From the NCBI RefSeq assembly GCF_000612585.1, contig NZ_JFCA01000015.1, positions 62,001-126,000 on the forward strand: a stretch of DNA of 64,000 nt, in the 5' to 3' direction. The stretch comes from Pseudomonas sp. CHM02. GTDB lineage: Bacteria > Pseudomonadota > Gammaproteobacteria > Pseudomonadales > Pseudomonadaceae. The translations under genes were made by a program, and so were the position numbers. Of the stretch, positions 28,968 to 36,968 are shown in pieces (position 1 is the first letter of the stretch; every line of letters starts with the position of its first letter). Under the pieces are notes generated by a model that worked only from the letters and a program-made list of their open reading frames with translations, did not search any database and was not told the DNA's origin.

Positions 28968-29318
28968 ATGACGACAAGCCCGTACCTCCTGCCTGAACTC
29001 CCCGAAGACACAGAGCTGCACGACCTGCGCAGCAGCGGTGCTGCGAAGCGCGCGCTGGACTTTTACTTGAAAGAAGATATGTCGGCATCAGCCCCCGACG
29101 AAGCCCTGTTTGCCATCAACCCAGGCATCAGCCAGGAGGAAGCCCTGGTGCACGCCTCGGACCTGCTGCGCAGTGCGGCAGCCACGGCCTATGAATCAGC
29201 GAGCTGCCATCAGGGCAGTCATCGGGACCTGGCGTTTTCAGTGGTGTATTTGATCGATATGGCGAAGGCGATGGTGGAGCGGTCGTTGCGAGCGCCAGAG
29301 GCTCAGGCGAACGGATAA
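28968..29318 (+). CDS. DUF3077 family protein
   Basis: A 116-residue cytoplasmic protein of unknown function found widely in Pseudomonas. The family core is visible: LFAINPGISQEEALVHASDLLRSA at about residues 46-69, followed by a helical end (VVYLIDMAKAMVERSL). It is transcribed divergently from the S24-like regulator with about 130 bp between, so it may be its target. Confidence 0.85.
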   Translation: MTTSPYLLPELPEDTELHDLRSSGAAKRALDFYLKEDMSASAPDEALFAINPGISQEEALVHASDLLRSAAATAYESASCHQGSHRDLAFSVVYLIDMAKAMVERSLRAPEAQANG

Positions 29319-29361
29319 CAGGCGCGAAGAAAAAATATTTCTATCTCATGGATAAAAACAT

Positions 29362-29395
29362 TTGACTTGCAAATGATAATGATTATTATTGGACC
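29362..29395 (+). promoter_or_regulatory. Fur-controlled promoter of the PrrF sRNA
   Basis: The -35 TTGACT at 29362-29367 and -10 TATTAT at 29384-29389 are 16 bp apart. Overlapping them, 29371-29389 reads AAATGATAATGATTATTAT, close to the 19-bp Fur box GATAATGATAATCATTATC. Iron-bound Fur would therefore block transcription. Confidence 0.88.
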
Positions 29396-29511
29396 TAGCT
29401 GATCGCGAGATCAGTCGATAGACCAAGGGACCTTAGGTCGGACTCTTGGAATATCTCCTCATCAGGCTAATCACGGTTTTTGACCCGGCTCTTTGGCCGG
29501 GTCTTTTTTTT
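29396..29511 (+). ncRNA. prrF: PrrF-type iron-responsive small RNA
   Basis: About 116 nt from just after the -10 to a strong terminator (GACCCGGC / GCCGGGTC stem at 29482-29503 followed by eight T). The 5' hairpin CTGATCGCGAGATCAG and the conserved pairing region CTCCTCATCAGGCTAATCAC are typical of PrrF, which represses iron-rich enzyme mRNAs such as sodB under iron starvation. Only one copy is seen here, with no tandem second copy. Confidence 0.93.
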
Positions 29512-29785
29512 GCCAGTTTTTCCTGGCATGGCTTCAGGCTAATGAAGACTGTGTGTTGCTTGATGGCGCGCATGGTAGCAAAAGACCATCGCCAAAAGAA
29601 AGCCAGTCGAACGCTCTAGCTCACATCTCTGCGAAATAGCGCTTGAGAATCAATCTCATAGATTCTAAGCTGCTGCGGCGTCATGGATGACGCCCCCTCC
29701 CCCCGCGCAACAATTTTGCATCCAGTCTTTACCAAACTCCTGTGTAATATAGCCGCCACAACACTCATATTCAGGCAACCAGACT
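29512..29785. other. Intergenic stretch between prrF and the M14 peptidase gene
   Basis: No gene supported. Contains a short C-rich stretch near 29692 and a possible start region for the peptidase gene. No other structure was seen. Confidence 0.5.
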
Positions 29786-30937
29786 ATGACCGTGGCCTTG
29801 ACCTCCATCAAGATCAGCACCGACTTCGACAGTGGCAATATCCAGGTACTGGATGCCCACGATTCCTACCAGTTGCTGTTGGCAATCGAACCCGATACGC
29901 GCAGCGCACACTTCCAGTGGTTCCACTTCAAGGCAGAAGGCATGCACGTGGGCCACACCCACACCTTCCGCCTGAGCAACGCAAGCAAATCGTCCTACCC
30001 ACACGCGTGGAGCGGCTACAACGCCGTGGCGTCCTACGACCATATCAACTGGTTCCGGGTGCCCTCGCGCTTTGATGGGGAAATCCTGCACATCAGCCTC
30101 GAGACCCGCGAGAAACACGCCTGGTTCGCCTACTTCGAGCCCTACAGCCGTGAACGCCACGACTGGCTGATCGAGCAGGCCCTGAGCCGCGCCGACACCC
30201 AATTGCTGGCAACCGGCAAAAGTGTCGAAGGCCGTGATATCCAACTGCTGCGGCGTGGCAAGGGCGACGAAGGCCGACGCAAGATCTGGATCATCGCCCA
30301 ACAGCACCCTGGCGAGCACATGGCCGAATGGTTCATGGAAGGCATCATCGAACGCCTGCAACAGGACGGTGACGCCGAGCTGAAAAGCCTGCTGAAAGTC
30401 GCCGACCTGTACCTGGTGCCCAACATGAACCCGGACGGGGCCTTCCACGGCCACCTGCGCACCAACGCCATGGGCCAGGACCTCAACCGTGCCTGGCAGA
30501 GCGCGAGCCAGGAGATCAGCCCGGAAGTACTGTTCGTACAACAACAGATGGAAACGTACGGCGTCGACCTGTTCCTCGATGTCCACGGCGACGAGGAAAT
30601 CCCTTACGTCTTCACCGCCGGCTGCGAAGGCAACCCCGGCTACACCCCGCGGATCGAGGCACTGGAAAAGCACTTCCGCAGCCACTTGAGCGGCCTGACC
30701 CGCGACTTCCAGACCACCTACGGCTACACCCGCGACCTGCCGGGCGAAGCCAACATGACCCTGGCGTGCAACGCGGTAGGCCAGAAATACGACTGCCTGT
30801 CCCTGACCCTGGAAATGCCCTTCAAGGACAACGACGACGCACCCAACGCTAAAACCGGCTGGTCCGGTGAACGCTCCAAGCAACTGGGCAAGGACGTATT
30901 GAGCACCGTAGCCGACATCGTCACAGTGCTGCGCTAA
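29786..30937 (+). CDS. M14 zinc carboxypeptidase (cytosolic carboxypeptidase-like)
   Basis: A 383-residue metallopeptidase of the CCP-like M14 subfamily. After an N-terminal beta domain (about 1-125, DHINWFRVPSRFDG) the catalytic domain shows the zinc pair HPGEH (about residue 173), the substrate-binding NMNPDGAFHGHLRTNAMGQDLNR, the third zinc ligand in LDVHGDEEIPY and the catalytic Glu in LTLEMPFKDN. All key residues are intact. No signal peptide, so cytoplasmic. Physiological substrate unknown. Confidence 0.93.
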   Translation: MTVALTSIKISTDFDSGNIQVLDAHDSYQLLLAIEPDTRSAHFQWFHFKAEGMHVGHTHTFRLSNASKSSYPHAWSGYNAVASYDHINWFRVPSRFDGEILHISLETREKHAWFAYFEPYSRERHDWLIEQALSRADTQLLATGKSVEGRDIQLLRRGKGDEGRRKIWIIAQQHPGEHMAEWFMEGIIERLQQDGDAELKSLLKVADLYLVPNMNPDGAFHGHLRTNAMGQDLNRAWQSASQEISPEVLFVQQQMETYGVDLFLDVHGDEEIPYVFTAGCEGNPGYTPRIEALEKHFRSHLSGLTRDFQTTYGYTRDLPGEANMTLACNAVGQKYDCLSLTLEMPFKDNDDAPNAKTGWSGERSKQLGKDVLSTVADIVTVLR

Positions 30938-30955
30938 CCCCCTTGCCCACCGGCA

Positions 30956-31495
30956 TCACTCCTTGGTGCCGGTCATGCTCTGCAACACACCATCGCGGCG
31001 GATCAACCCATGGAACAGCGCCGCCGCCAGGTGCAACAGCACCGTCAGGAACAGCAAGTACGCCAGAAACCCATGGGCCTTGCGCAACACCGCGAACAAC
31101 GGCGCATTCGCGCCCACCAGTGACGGCAGCTGCACTGAACTGCTGAGCATCACCGGGTCGCCCGCGGCCGAAATCATCGCCCAGCCCAGCAACGGTAACA
31201 CCAGCATCAAGGCATACAGCACCAGATGGGACGCCTTGGCCGCCAACACTTGCCACAGCGGCAAGTCAGTGGGCAACGGCGGTTGGCGCGTGGAGAAACG
31301 CACCACCAACCGCACGATCACCAATGCCAGAATCGCGATCCCCAGCGGCTTGTGCAGGTGAATCAACCATTCATGTCGCTCGGAGACCGAGGCCGCCAGG
31401 CCGGCACCGATGAACAGCATGGCGATGATCATCAGCGCCATCAGCCAGTGCAGCAGGCGCGCCAGGGGCGCAAAAAACCGTGGTTGGGCATTCAT
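30956..31495 (-). CDS. Cytochrome b561
   Basis: A 179-residue di-heme inner-membrane cytochrome b561 with four membrane helices; the heme-binding histidines fall in LARLLHWLMA, HLHKPLGIA and LRKAHGFLAYLLFLTVLLHL. It transfers electrons from the quinone pool. It overlaps the upstream catalase-like gene by 4 bp, so it probably supplies electrons to that periplasmic peroxidase. The pair belongs to the ECF sigma module at 32.6-34 kb. Confidence 0.92.
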   Translation of the reverse strand: MNAQPRFFAPLARLLHWLMALMIIAMLFIGAGLAASVSERHEWLIHLHKPLGIAILALVIVRLVVRFSTRQPPLPTDLPLWQVLAAKASHLVLYALMLVLPLLGWAMISAAGDPVMLSSSVQLPSLVGANAPLFAVLRKAHGFLAYLLFLTVLLHLAAALFHGLIRRDGVLQSMTGTKE

Positions 31496-32574
31496 GGCTT
31501 CGACTCCTGAGCGGTGCTGTGCAGCGGGCTGACTTCACCGGCGCGACGCAGGTACGAACTGGCATACGCCGCCGAACGTGCCGCCAGCAACGGGTCATTG
31601 GAGGCTTCGATGCCACTGGGCAGAATCAGCGGGTCGAAGTTGATATCGCGGCAATCGCCGTCCGCTTGCGGCTGGCTGCTTTGCAGCACCAGTGTGCCGG
31701 CGTTGATGACTTTATGCTCGCCGGTCCAAGCCTTGCTCGCATCGTCCAGCGGGTCGCCGGGGTTGGCCAGGGTCATGTTCAATTGCCAGCGCAGCGGCCC
31801 GGCCGACAGGCGCTGCACCAGGTCTTTTTCGAGGAAATCACTCCCGGCCGGCGCGGCATCCCCCGCCGCGTCCTGACTCTGGGGCACTACGCCCCAACGC
31901 ACGGCCTGGCGCTTGCCATCGGCACCCACCAGGTAAAACGCGTTGATACCGTTGTAGGTTTCAGTCGCATAACTGGCCGACGGCTTGGCGGTCTTGACCC
32001 ACGCCAGAAACGGCGCGGTCTCGGGGTGGGCGGCAAAAAACGCCGGCATGCTCGCCGGGTTCGGCTTGCCGGTAGCGGGTTCCGGTGCGCCGGCCTTGAG
32101 CATCTGGTAGAACGCTTCGGGCGTGCCCACCGGGAACACGGGCATGCTGTTCATGCCTGTGCGCCACTGCTGGCCGTTGGCCTGGCTGAATTGCACGGCA
32201 AAACTGCGAATCGGCACGCTGCTGTCCGGTGCATAGGGGTTGCCGCTGGGCAAGGCAAACCGGCCGACCAGCGGGGTCTTGGCCTCGTTGAACACTTGGG
32301 CGCTGGAGTAGGCGCGTGCTTCGGGATTGCTTTCGAAATACCCCGCGACACACACGCCCTTGGCATGGTTACGGCGGAAGCCGGGGTGCATGCCATTATT
32401 GGTTTCCAGGGCGTTTACCAGGGTTTTCGGGCGCAGGCGCTGTGGGTCGAGGGTGCCATTGACGTAGGCAAATGCCCCCGCCACAACCGCAACCACGGCA
32501 CCGATTCCCGCCAGGCGCGCGATCAGGCTCGCAGTGCTCAACGGGGGACGGGGCGGTGATGAGTGATCTACCAT
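31492..32574 (-). CDS. Catalase-related peroxidase (SrpA-like), membrane-anchored/periplasmic
   Basis: A 360-residue mini-catalase, shorter than classic catalases (about 480). An N-terminal membrane anchor at about 15-38 is followed by the heme-peroxidase core with the distal His in GFRRNHAKGVCVAGYFE, the FYLVGADGKRQAVRWGVVP block, and the C-terminal heme-side Tyr region RSAAYASSYLRRAGE. Predicted to detoxify peroxides in the periplasm together with the coupled cytochrome b561. It is divergent from the ECF sigma gene and carries a matching ECF promoter. Confidence 0.92.
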   Translation of the reverse strand: MVDHSSPPRPPLSTASLIARLAGIGAVVAVVAGAFAYVNGTLDPQRLRPKTLVNALETNNGMHPGFRRNHAKGVCVAGYFESNPEARAYSSAQVFNEAKTPLVGRFALPSGNPYAPDSSVPIRSFAVQFSQANGQQWRTGMNSMPVFPVGTPEAFYQMLKAGAPEPATGKPNPASMPAFFAAHPETAPFLAWVKTAKPSASYATETYNGINAFYLVGADGKRQAVRWGVVPQSQDAAGDAAPAGSDFLEKDLVQRLSAGPLRWQLNMTLANPGDPLDDASKAWTGEHKVINAGTLVLQSSQPQADGDCRDINFDPLILPSGIEASNDPLLAARSAAYASSYLRRAGEVSPLHSTAQESKP

Positions 32575-32626
32575 GAAGGAACTCCAGGGCCAAAGGCCTT
32601 AGGGGTGAACATAAGGTCGGAGCATT

Positions 32627-32654
32627 AAGACGAACGCCGATCGGCTCTATTCCC
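32627..32654 (-). promoter_or_regulatory. Predicted ECF sigma promoter for the catalase/cytochrome b561 genes
   Basis: Reading on the minus strand: -35 GGGAATA and -10 CGTCTT with 15 bp between, 28 bp in all. The same elements with identical spacing occur on the other strand at 32681-32708 in front of the sigma gene. GGAATAA...CGTCT is the usual ECF promoter form. Confidence 0.78.
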
Positions 32655-32680
32655 TGGCCTTCGATTTATTTCCCGTCACG

Positions 32681-32708
32681 GGGAATAACCTTCAACGCCG
32701 TACGTCTC
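32681..32708 (+). promoter_or_regulatory. Predicted autoregulatory ECF sigma promoter
   Basis: -35 GGGAATA and -10 CGTCTC separated by 15 bp, 34 bp before the sigma factor ATG. Matches the divergent promoter at 32627-32654 in both elements and spacing. Confidence 0.78.
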
Positions 32709-32741
32709 TCTAGTCCCAGCGTAGTAACCAGCCAGATTCCC

Positions 32742-33248
32742 ATGCATGAACTCGACGAACAGTTACGTGAACTCATTCCCAGGCTGCGGCGCTTTGCCGT
32801 GTCCCTGACCCGTAACGCCAGCAGCGCGGACGATCTGGTGCAGTCGACCCTGGAACGGGGGATCATCAGTTGGGCCGACAAACGGATCGAAGGCGACTTG
32901 CGCGCCTGGCTGTTCTCGATCCTCTACCGGCAGTTCCTCGACGCCCATCGCCGTACCCGGCGCTACGCACGCATGCTGGAGTTCTTCACCGGACGCGACG
33001 ATGCGCAGCCGTCGGTAGAGCGCACGGTGATCGCCCAATCGACCCTGCAAGCCTTCGATCAACTCAACACCGAGCAACGTGCGCTGTTGCTGTGGGTCTC
33101 GGTCGAAGGCTTGAGCTACAAGGAAATCGCCGAAATCCTCGATGTGCCCATCGGTACCGTGATGTCGCGCCTATCCCGCGCACGCCAAGCCCTGCGCCAA
33201 CTCAGTGATGGCGAAATTGCCAGCCCTTCCCTGCGGATACTCAAATGA
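32742..33248 (+). CDS. ECF-family RNA polymerase sigma factor
   Basis: A 168-residue ECF sigma with region 2 at about 5-75 (LTRNASSADDLVQSTLERG, DLRAWLFSILYRQFLD) and region 4 at about 105-158 (ALLLWVSVEGLSYKEIAEIL, PIGTVMSRLSRARQAL). It is followed by its membrane anti-sigma factor with a 4-bp overlap. The twin promoters in the divergent gap suggest that it drives itself and the peroxidase/cytochrome pair. Probable signal is periplasmic oxidative stress (inference). Confidence 0.95.
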   Translation: MHELDEQLRELIPRLRRFAVSLTRNASSADDLVQSTLERGIISWADKRIEGDLRAWLFSILYRQFLDAHRRTRRYARMLEFFTGRDDAQPSVERTVIAQSTLQAFDQLNTEQRALLLWVSVEGLSYKEIAEILDVPIGTVMSRLSRARQALRQLSDGEIASPSLRILK

Positions 33249-33982
33249 TCAGCCTGCCCCCCAGCGAACGCGATTTGCATGCCTACGTCGATCACCAACT
33301 GCTGGAGAGTGATCGCCGTGTGCTTGAAACCTATCTGGCGGCCCACCCCGACGTCGCGGCCCAGGTCCACGCCTGGCAGCACGACGCGCAGTTGCTGCGT
33401 GCGGCGTTGGGCGGTGCCCTGCAACAGCCGGCCAACCCGGACCTGGACCCGGCGCTGATTCGCCAACGCATCAAGCGTCAATCGCGCCGCCACTTCGCCA
33501 CCGCTGCCGTGCTGCTGATCGCCGTCAGCCTCGGCGGGGTCGGTGGCTGGCATGCCCGTGAAGCCACCCAGCCACCCCAACTGCCGATGGCCGATGCGAT
33601 GCAGGCGTTCCGCTTGTTTGCCCAGGACGGCATCATGCCTGCCGACTACAAAGGCCAGGGTGGCGGCACGATGCAGGCCTGGCTTGATCGCTACTTCAAC
33701 CAGGCCCATCGGCTGCCTGACTTGAGTGCTTCCGGGTTCACACCGGTCAGCGGGCGCCTGCTCACCACCGAGCAAGGCGCGGCCGCCATGGTGCTGTACG
33801 AAGACCCACAAGGGCGGCGCATCAGTTTCTACATCCGCCCACCGGGACCGGAAAACGGCTTCCTGCCCCGTGGCAGCCGCAGTGCCGATGGCTTGCAGGC
33901 CCAATACTGGTCCGGCGCGGGCTACAACTATGCGGTGGTCAGCCCGGTGGACCAGCCCGCCCCGGCGATGCGGACGTTCTAG
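33245..33982 (+). CDS. Transmembrane anti-sigma factor
   Basis: A 245-residue protein with a cytoplasmic anti-sigma region (about 1-80, SERDLHAYVDHQLLESDRR typical of RsiW/FecR-like anti-sigmas), one membrane helix at about 84-102 (FATAAVLLIAVSLGGVGGW) and a periplasmic domain of about 140 residues. No HxxxCxxC zinc motif is present. Starts within the sigma stop codon (ATGA). It should hold the ECF sigma until a periplasmic signal arrives. Confidence 0.9.
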   Translation: MISLPPSERDLHAYVDHQLLESDRRVLETYLAAHPDVAAQVHAWQHDAQLLRAALGGALQQPANPDLDPALIRQRIKRQSRRHFATAAVLLIAVSLGGVGGWHAREATQPPQLPMADAMQAFRLFAQDGIMPADYKGQGGGTMQAWLDRYFNQAHRLPDLSASGFTPVSGRLLTTEQGAAAMVLYEDPQGRRISFYIRPPGPENGFLPRGSRSADGLQAQYWSGAGYNYAVVSPVDQPAPAMRTF

Positions 33983-34295
33983 AAGCTCACGTCGAATACC
34001 ACATTGCTGGGGCCACTTCGGCGGTGGAGCTGTCACGCCGCGCCGCGCCCACATTGCCCCAGCGCGTGGTGCCGGCGCTTTTGGAAATGTCGCAGGCCAG
34101 GTAGTGGGTGCCTGAGATCATGCGTATTAACCTGTAAACCATGTCCCCGGTTAGATATGTAAACGATGTCCCCGGTTTGTAGCGGTTGCATCCGTGACAT
34201 GCTTTTTCGAGATGGCTGGCAGCACCCTTCTCTATTGGTCAAAATGCGGTGAGCGCCCTAAAGTGAGCGACCACTGAAATACAGAGTGATTTGCA
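33983..34295. other. Intergenic relic region with possible 3' gene remnant
   Basis: Reading the minus strand, 33983-34121 holds a broken coding trace: MISGTHYLACDISKSAGTTR in one frame, and SGPSNVVFDVSF followed by a stop in another. It looks like the degraded end of an exported protein gene, but I cannot name it. The remainder contains the IS-like end repeats and the approach to the ATPase gene. Confidence 0.4.
34133..34177. mobile_element. Solo insertion-sequence end (tandem transposase-site repeats), vestigial
   Basis: Two 20-bp direct repeats, TGTAAACCATGTCCCCGGTT at 34133 and TGTAAACGATGTCCCCGGTT at 34158 (25 bp apart, one mismatch). This layout is characteristic of IS21/IS481-type termini. 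No transposase gene is present within the window, so this is a solo end or excision/deletion relic. Confidence 0.55.
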
Positions 34296-35390
34296 TTGGC
34301 CGCGCGTTCCCTCATCCGTCGCCTGCTCGGTAAAAAGACCGACCCCCTCGACGCCTCGCCCATCCCTGCGTTCTTTCAGCAAAAAGCCGAGCAACAGGGT
34401 TACACCCTCAGTACCGGCCAAACCCGAGCCATTGCAGCCCTGGCGCGTGAAACCCAGCACCTGCTCGCGGGCCAGCCGACCCGCAGCCTGTATCTGCACG
34501 GGCCGGTGGGGCGCGGCAAAAGCTGGCTGCTGGACGGTTTTTTCCAGGCCTTGCCGATCGCCCGGAAGCAGCGCGTGCACTTCCATGATTTCTTTGCGCG
34601 CCTGCATCAGGGCATGTTCAAGCATCGCGAGCAGGACGACGCCCTCGCCATGACGCTCGATGAACTGCTGAAGGACTGCCAGGTGCTGTGCTTCGACGAG
34701 TTCCACGTCCACGACATCGGCGATGCCATGCTGATCACGCGGCTGTTCAAGGCCTTGTTCCAGCGCGGCGTGCTGGTACTGGTGACGTCCAACTATGCAC
34801 CCGAAGGATTGCTGCCCACCCCCCTGTACCACGAGCGCTTCAAGCCGGTGATCGACCTGATCGCCGCGCGCATGGACGTGCTGGAAGTCAGTTCGCCCGA
34901 GGATTTTCGCAGCCTGCCCCAGGCCCGGAGTGCGCAACGTTTTACCAGCGGTCAATACGTCTGGCCGGGAACCGCGAGCCAGCGGGCGGCACTCGGCCTT
35001 CCGGCAGCGGACTGCCCGCCCCAACCCCTGGCCGTCGGCAACCGGACCCTGACGTGCCGCCACCACGCAGGGCGCAGCATTGCCTTCACCTTCAACGACC
35101 TGTGCGAACAGTTGACGGCAGTGATGGACTACCTGCTGCTGTGCCAGGACTACGACCACTGGACCCTCGACGGCCTGCCTCAGCTGGCAGAGTGCCCGAT
35201 TGCCGTGCAGCAGCGCTTTATCAACCTGGTGGACGTGCTCTACGACCGCGACAAGCACTTGGTGCTGATCGGCGAACTGCCGCTCGCCGTTGCCATGGGC
35301 GGCCAGGCCATCGACCTGGCGCGAACCGCCAGTCGTCTTGGACAATTGCAGCAGGCTGACCCGCAACGCGCGTCCGACCCGGTATCATGA
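34296..35390 (+). CDS. AFG1/ZapE-family P-loop ATPase
   Basis: A 364-residue AAA-like ATPase of the AFG1/ZapE family. Walker A is GPVGRGKSWLLDGF (about residue 71), Walker B CFDEFHVHDIGDAML, sensor region TSNYAPEGLL. The N-terminus (RSLIRRLLGKKTDP) differs from canonical ZapE, so it is probably the paralogue rather than the divisome-associated ZapE. Only a TTG codon is available as start, because an in-frame stop lies at 34287; no clear ribosome-binding site is seen. The 5' side abuts an IS-end relic, so the promoter or start may have been altered. Confidence 0.88.
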   Translation: MAARSLIRRLLGKKTDPLDASPIPAFFQQKAEQQGYTLSTGQTRAIAALARETQHLLAGQPTRSLYLHGPVGRGKSWLLDGFFQALPIARKQRVHFHDFFARLHQGMFKHREQDDALAMTLDELLKDCQVLCFDEFHVHDIGDAMLITRLFKALFQRGVLVLVTSNYAPEGLLPTPLYHERFKPVIDLIAARMDVLEVSSPEDFRSLPQARSAQRFTSGQYVWPGTASQRAALGLPAADCPPQPLAVGNRTLTCRHHAGRSIAFTFNDLCEQLTAVMDYLLLCQDYDHWTLDGLPQLAECPIAVQQRFINLVDVLYDRDKHLVLIGELPLAVAMGGQAIDLARTASRLGQLQQADPQRASDPVS

Positions 35391-35429
35391 GCGCCATTTA
35401 CGCCTTCTAGCCGAGTGACCGCGCCGTTC

Positions 35430-36728
35430 ATGAATACCCTCGCCCAACTCAAGGCCGGCCAATTGGCCGGCATCACGCGCCTGGACCTGTCCTGCGGGCT
35501 GACCGAATTCCCGCGGGAAATCTTCGAACTGGCCGACTCCCTGGAGATCCTCAACCTCAGTGGCAACGCCCTGCGCAGCCTGCCGGACGACTTGCACCGC
35601 CTGCCGCACCTGCGCGTGCTGTTCTGCTCGGACAACGTGTTTACCGAACTGCCGGCCAGCCTGGGCCAGTGCACCAAGCTGAGCATGATCGGCTTCAAGG
35701 CCAACCAGATCAGCCATGTGCCCGCCGCCGCCCTGCCGCCGCTGTTGCGCTGGCTGATCCTGACCGATAACCGCATCAGCCAATTACCGAGCGAATTGGG
35801 CGAAAGGCCACTGCTGCAGAAGCTGATGCTGGCCGGCAACCAACTGGCGCAACTGCCGCAAAGCCTGGCCAACTGCCATAACCTCGAATTGCTCCGCATC
35901 GCCTCCAACCGCTTCACCCGCTTGCCGGAGTGGCTGCTGGCACTGCCCAGCCTGACGTGGCTGGCCTATGCCGGCAACCCGGTGGAAATGGCCGTGAATG
36001 TGGCGGGCGACGACGCCACACCTGACATTCCCTGGTCCGAGCTGGAACTGGCCGAAGTCCTCGGCGAAGGCGCTTCCGGCGTGATCCGCAAAGCGCTGTG
36101 GAAACCGTCAGGCAATCCTGTCGCCGTCAAGCTCTATAAAGGCAGCATCACCAGCGACGGCTCACCGCTGCACGAAATGCAGGCCTGCATTGCCGCTGGA
36201 CGGCACCCCAACCTGATCAAGGTAGAGGGCCGCGTCGTCGGCCACCCTGACAACCAGGCTGCGCTGGTGATGGACCTGATCGACCCGAGCTACCGCAACC
36301 TCGCGGCCCTGCCGAGCCTGGCTTCGTGTACCCGCGACATCTATGAAACGGGCGCTCGCTTCAGTCTGGAAGTGGCACTGCGCATTGCACGCGGGATCGC
36401 GTCGGTGGGCGCGCACCTGCACCGGCACGGCATCACCCATGGCGACCTGTACGGCCACAATATCCTGTGGAATGAAGCGGGAGACTGCCTGTTGGGGGAC
36501 TTTGGCGCGGCGTCGTTCCATGCCATGGCGGACACGGTGGAAACCAGGGCGTTGCAGCGGATTGAAGTGCGGGCGTTCGGGGTGTTGCTGGGGGAGTTGT
36601 TGGAGCGGGTTGAGGACCAGGCGAGTGATGGACTGGTCGCGCTGCAAAAAAGCTGCTGTCAGCCCGATGTGTTGGCGCGGCCGGGGTTCGACGAAATCGA
36701 AACCTTGCTGGGTTCTATCCACCACTAA
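35430..36728 (+). CDS. Leucine-rich-repeat protein kinase
   Basis: A 432-residue two-domain protein. Residues 1-190 are LRRs (LEILNLSGNALRSLPDDL, LRWLILTDNRISQLPSELG, LQKLMLAGNQLAQLPQSL). About 205-430 is a kinase fold with Gly loop LGEGASGVIRKA, Lys in PVAVKLYK, Glu in LHEMQA, catalytic loop HGDLYGHNILWN and DFG in LLGDFGAASF. All catalytic residues are intact, though HGDLYGHN replaces the eukaryotic HRDLKxxN. No membrane segment, so cytoplasmic. The ATG is preferred over a GTG five codons earlier. Confidence 0.9.
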   Translation: MNTLAQLKAGQLAGITRLDLSCGLTEFPREIFELADSLEILNLSGNALRSLPDDLHRLPHLRVLFCSDNVFTELPASLGQCTKLSMIGFKANQISHVPAAALPPLLRWLILTDNRISQLPSELGERPLLQKLMLAGNQLAQLPQSLANCHNLELLRIASNRFTRLPEWLLALPSLTWLAYAGNPVEMAVNVAGDDATPDIPWSELELAEVLGEGASGVIRKALWKPSGNPVAVKLYKGSITSDGSPLHEMQACIAAGRHPNLIKVEGRVVGHPDNQAALVMDLIDPSYRNLAALPSLASCTRDIYETGARFSLEVALRIARGIASVGAHLHRHGITHGDLYGHNILWNEAGDCLLGDFGAASFHAMADTVETRALQRIEVRAFGVLLGELLERVEDQASDGLVALQKSCCQPDVLARPGFDEIETLLGSIHH

Positions 36729-36813
36729 ACCAATGTGGGAGCGGTGAGGGGGCTGGTTCCCCCGACGGCTTCACTGAGGATCCAGTGGGGCCGCTTCGCA
36801 GCCCAGCGCAGGG

Positions 36814-36956
36814 CAAGCCTGCTCACCACAACAAGCTTGCTCATCACAGCAAGCCTGCTCACTACAGCAGGCCTGCTCATCACAACAAGCCCGGCCACCA
36901 CAGCAGGCCTGCTCATCACAGCAAGCCCGCCCACCACGGCAAGCCTGCTCCCACAT
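36814..36956. repeat. 18-bp minisatellite, about eight imperfect copies
   Basis: Tandem copies of a CAAGCCTGCTCATCACAG-like unit with 18-bp spacing; the last copy runs into GCTCCCACAT. The unit resembles the arm of the local REP element (GCAAGCCTGCTCCCACA), suggesting expansion from a REP half. Both strands read through without stops in some frames, but no supported gene covers it. Confidence 0.85.
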
Positions 36957-36968
36957 GTTTACCGTGTT

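Noticed and set aside
36814..36956. Possible CRISPR array in the tandem repeat
   Set aside because: The 18-bp units are contiguous with no unique spacers and no cas genes; it is a minisatellite.
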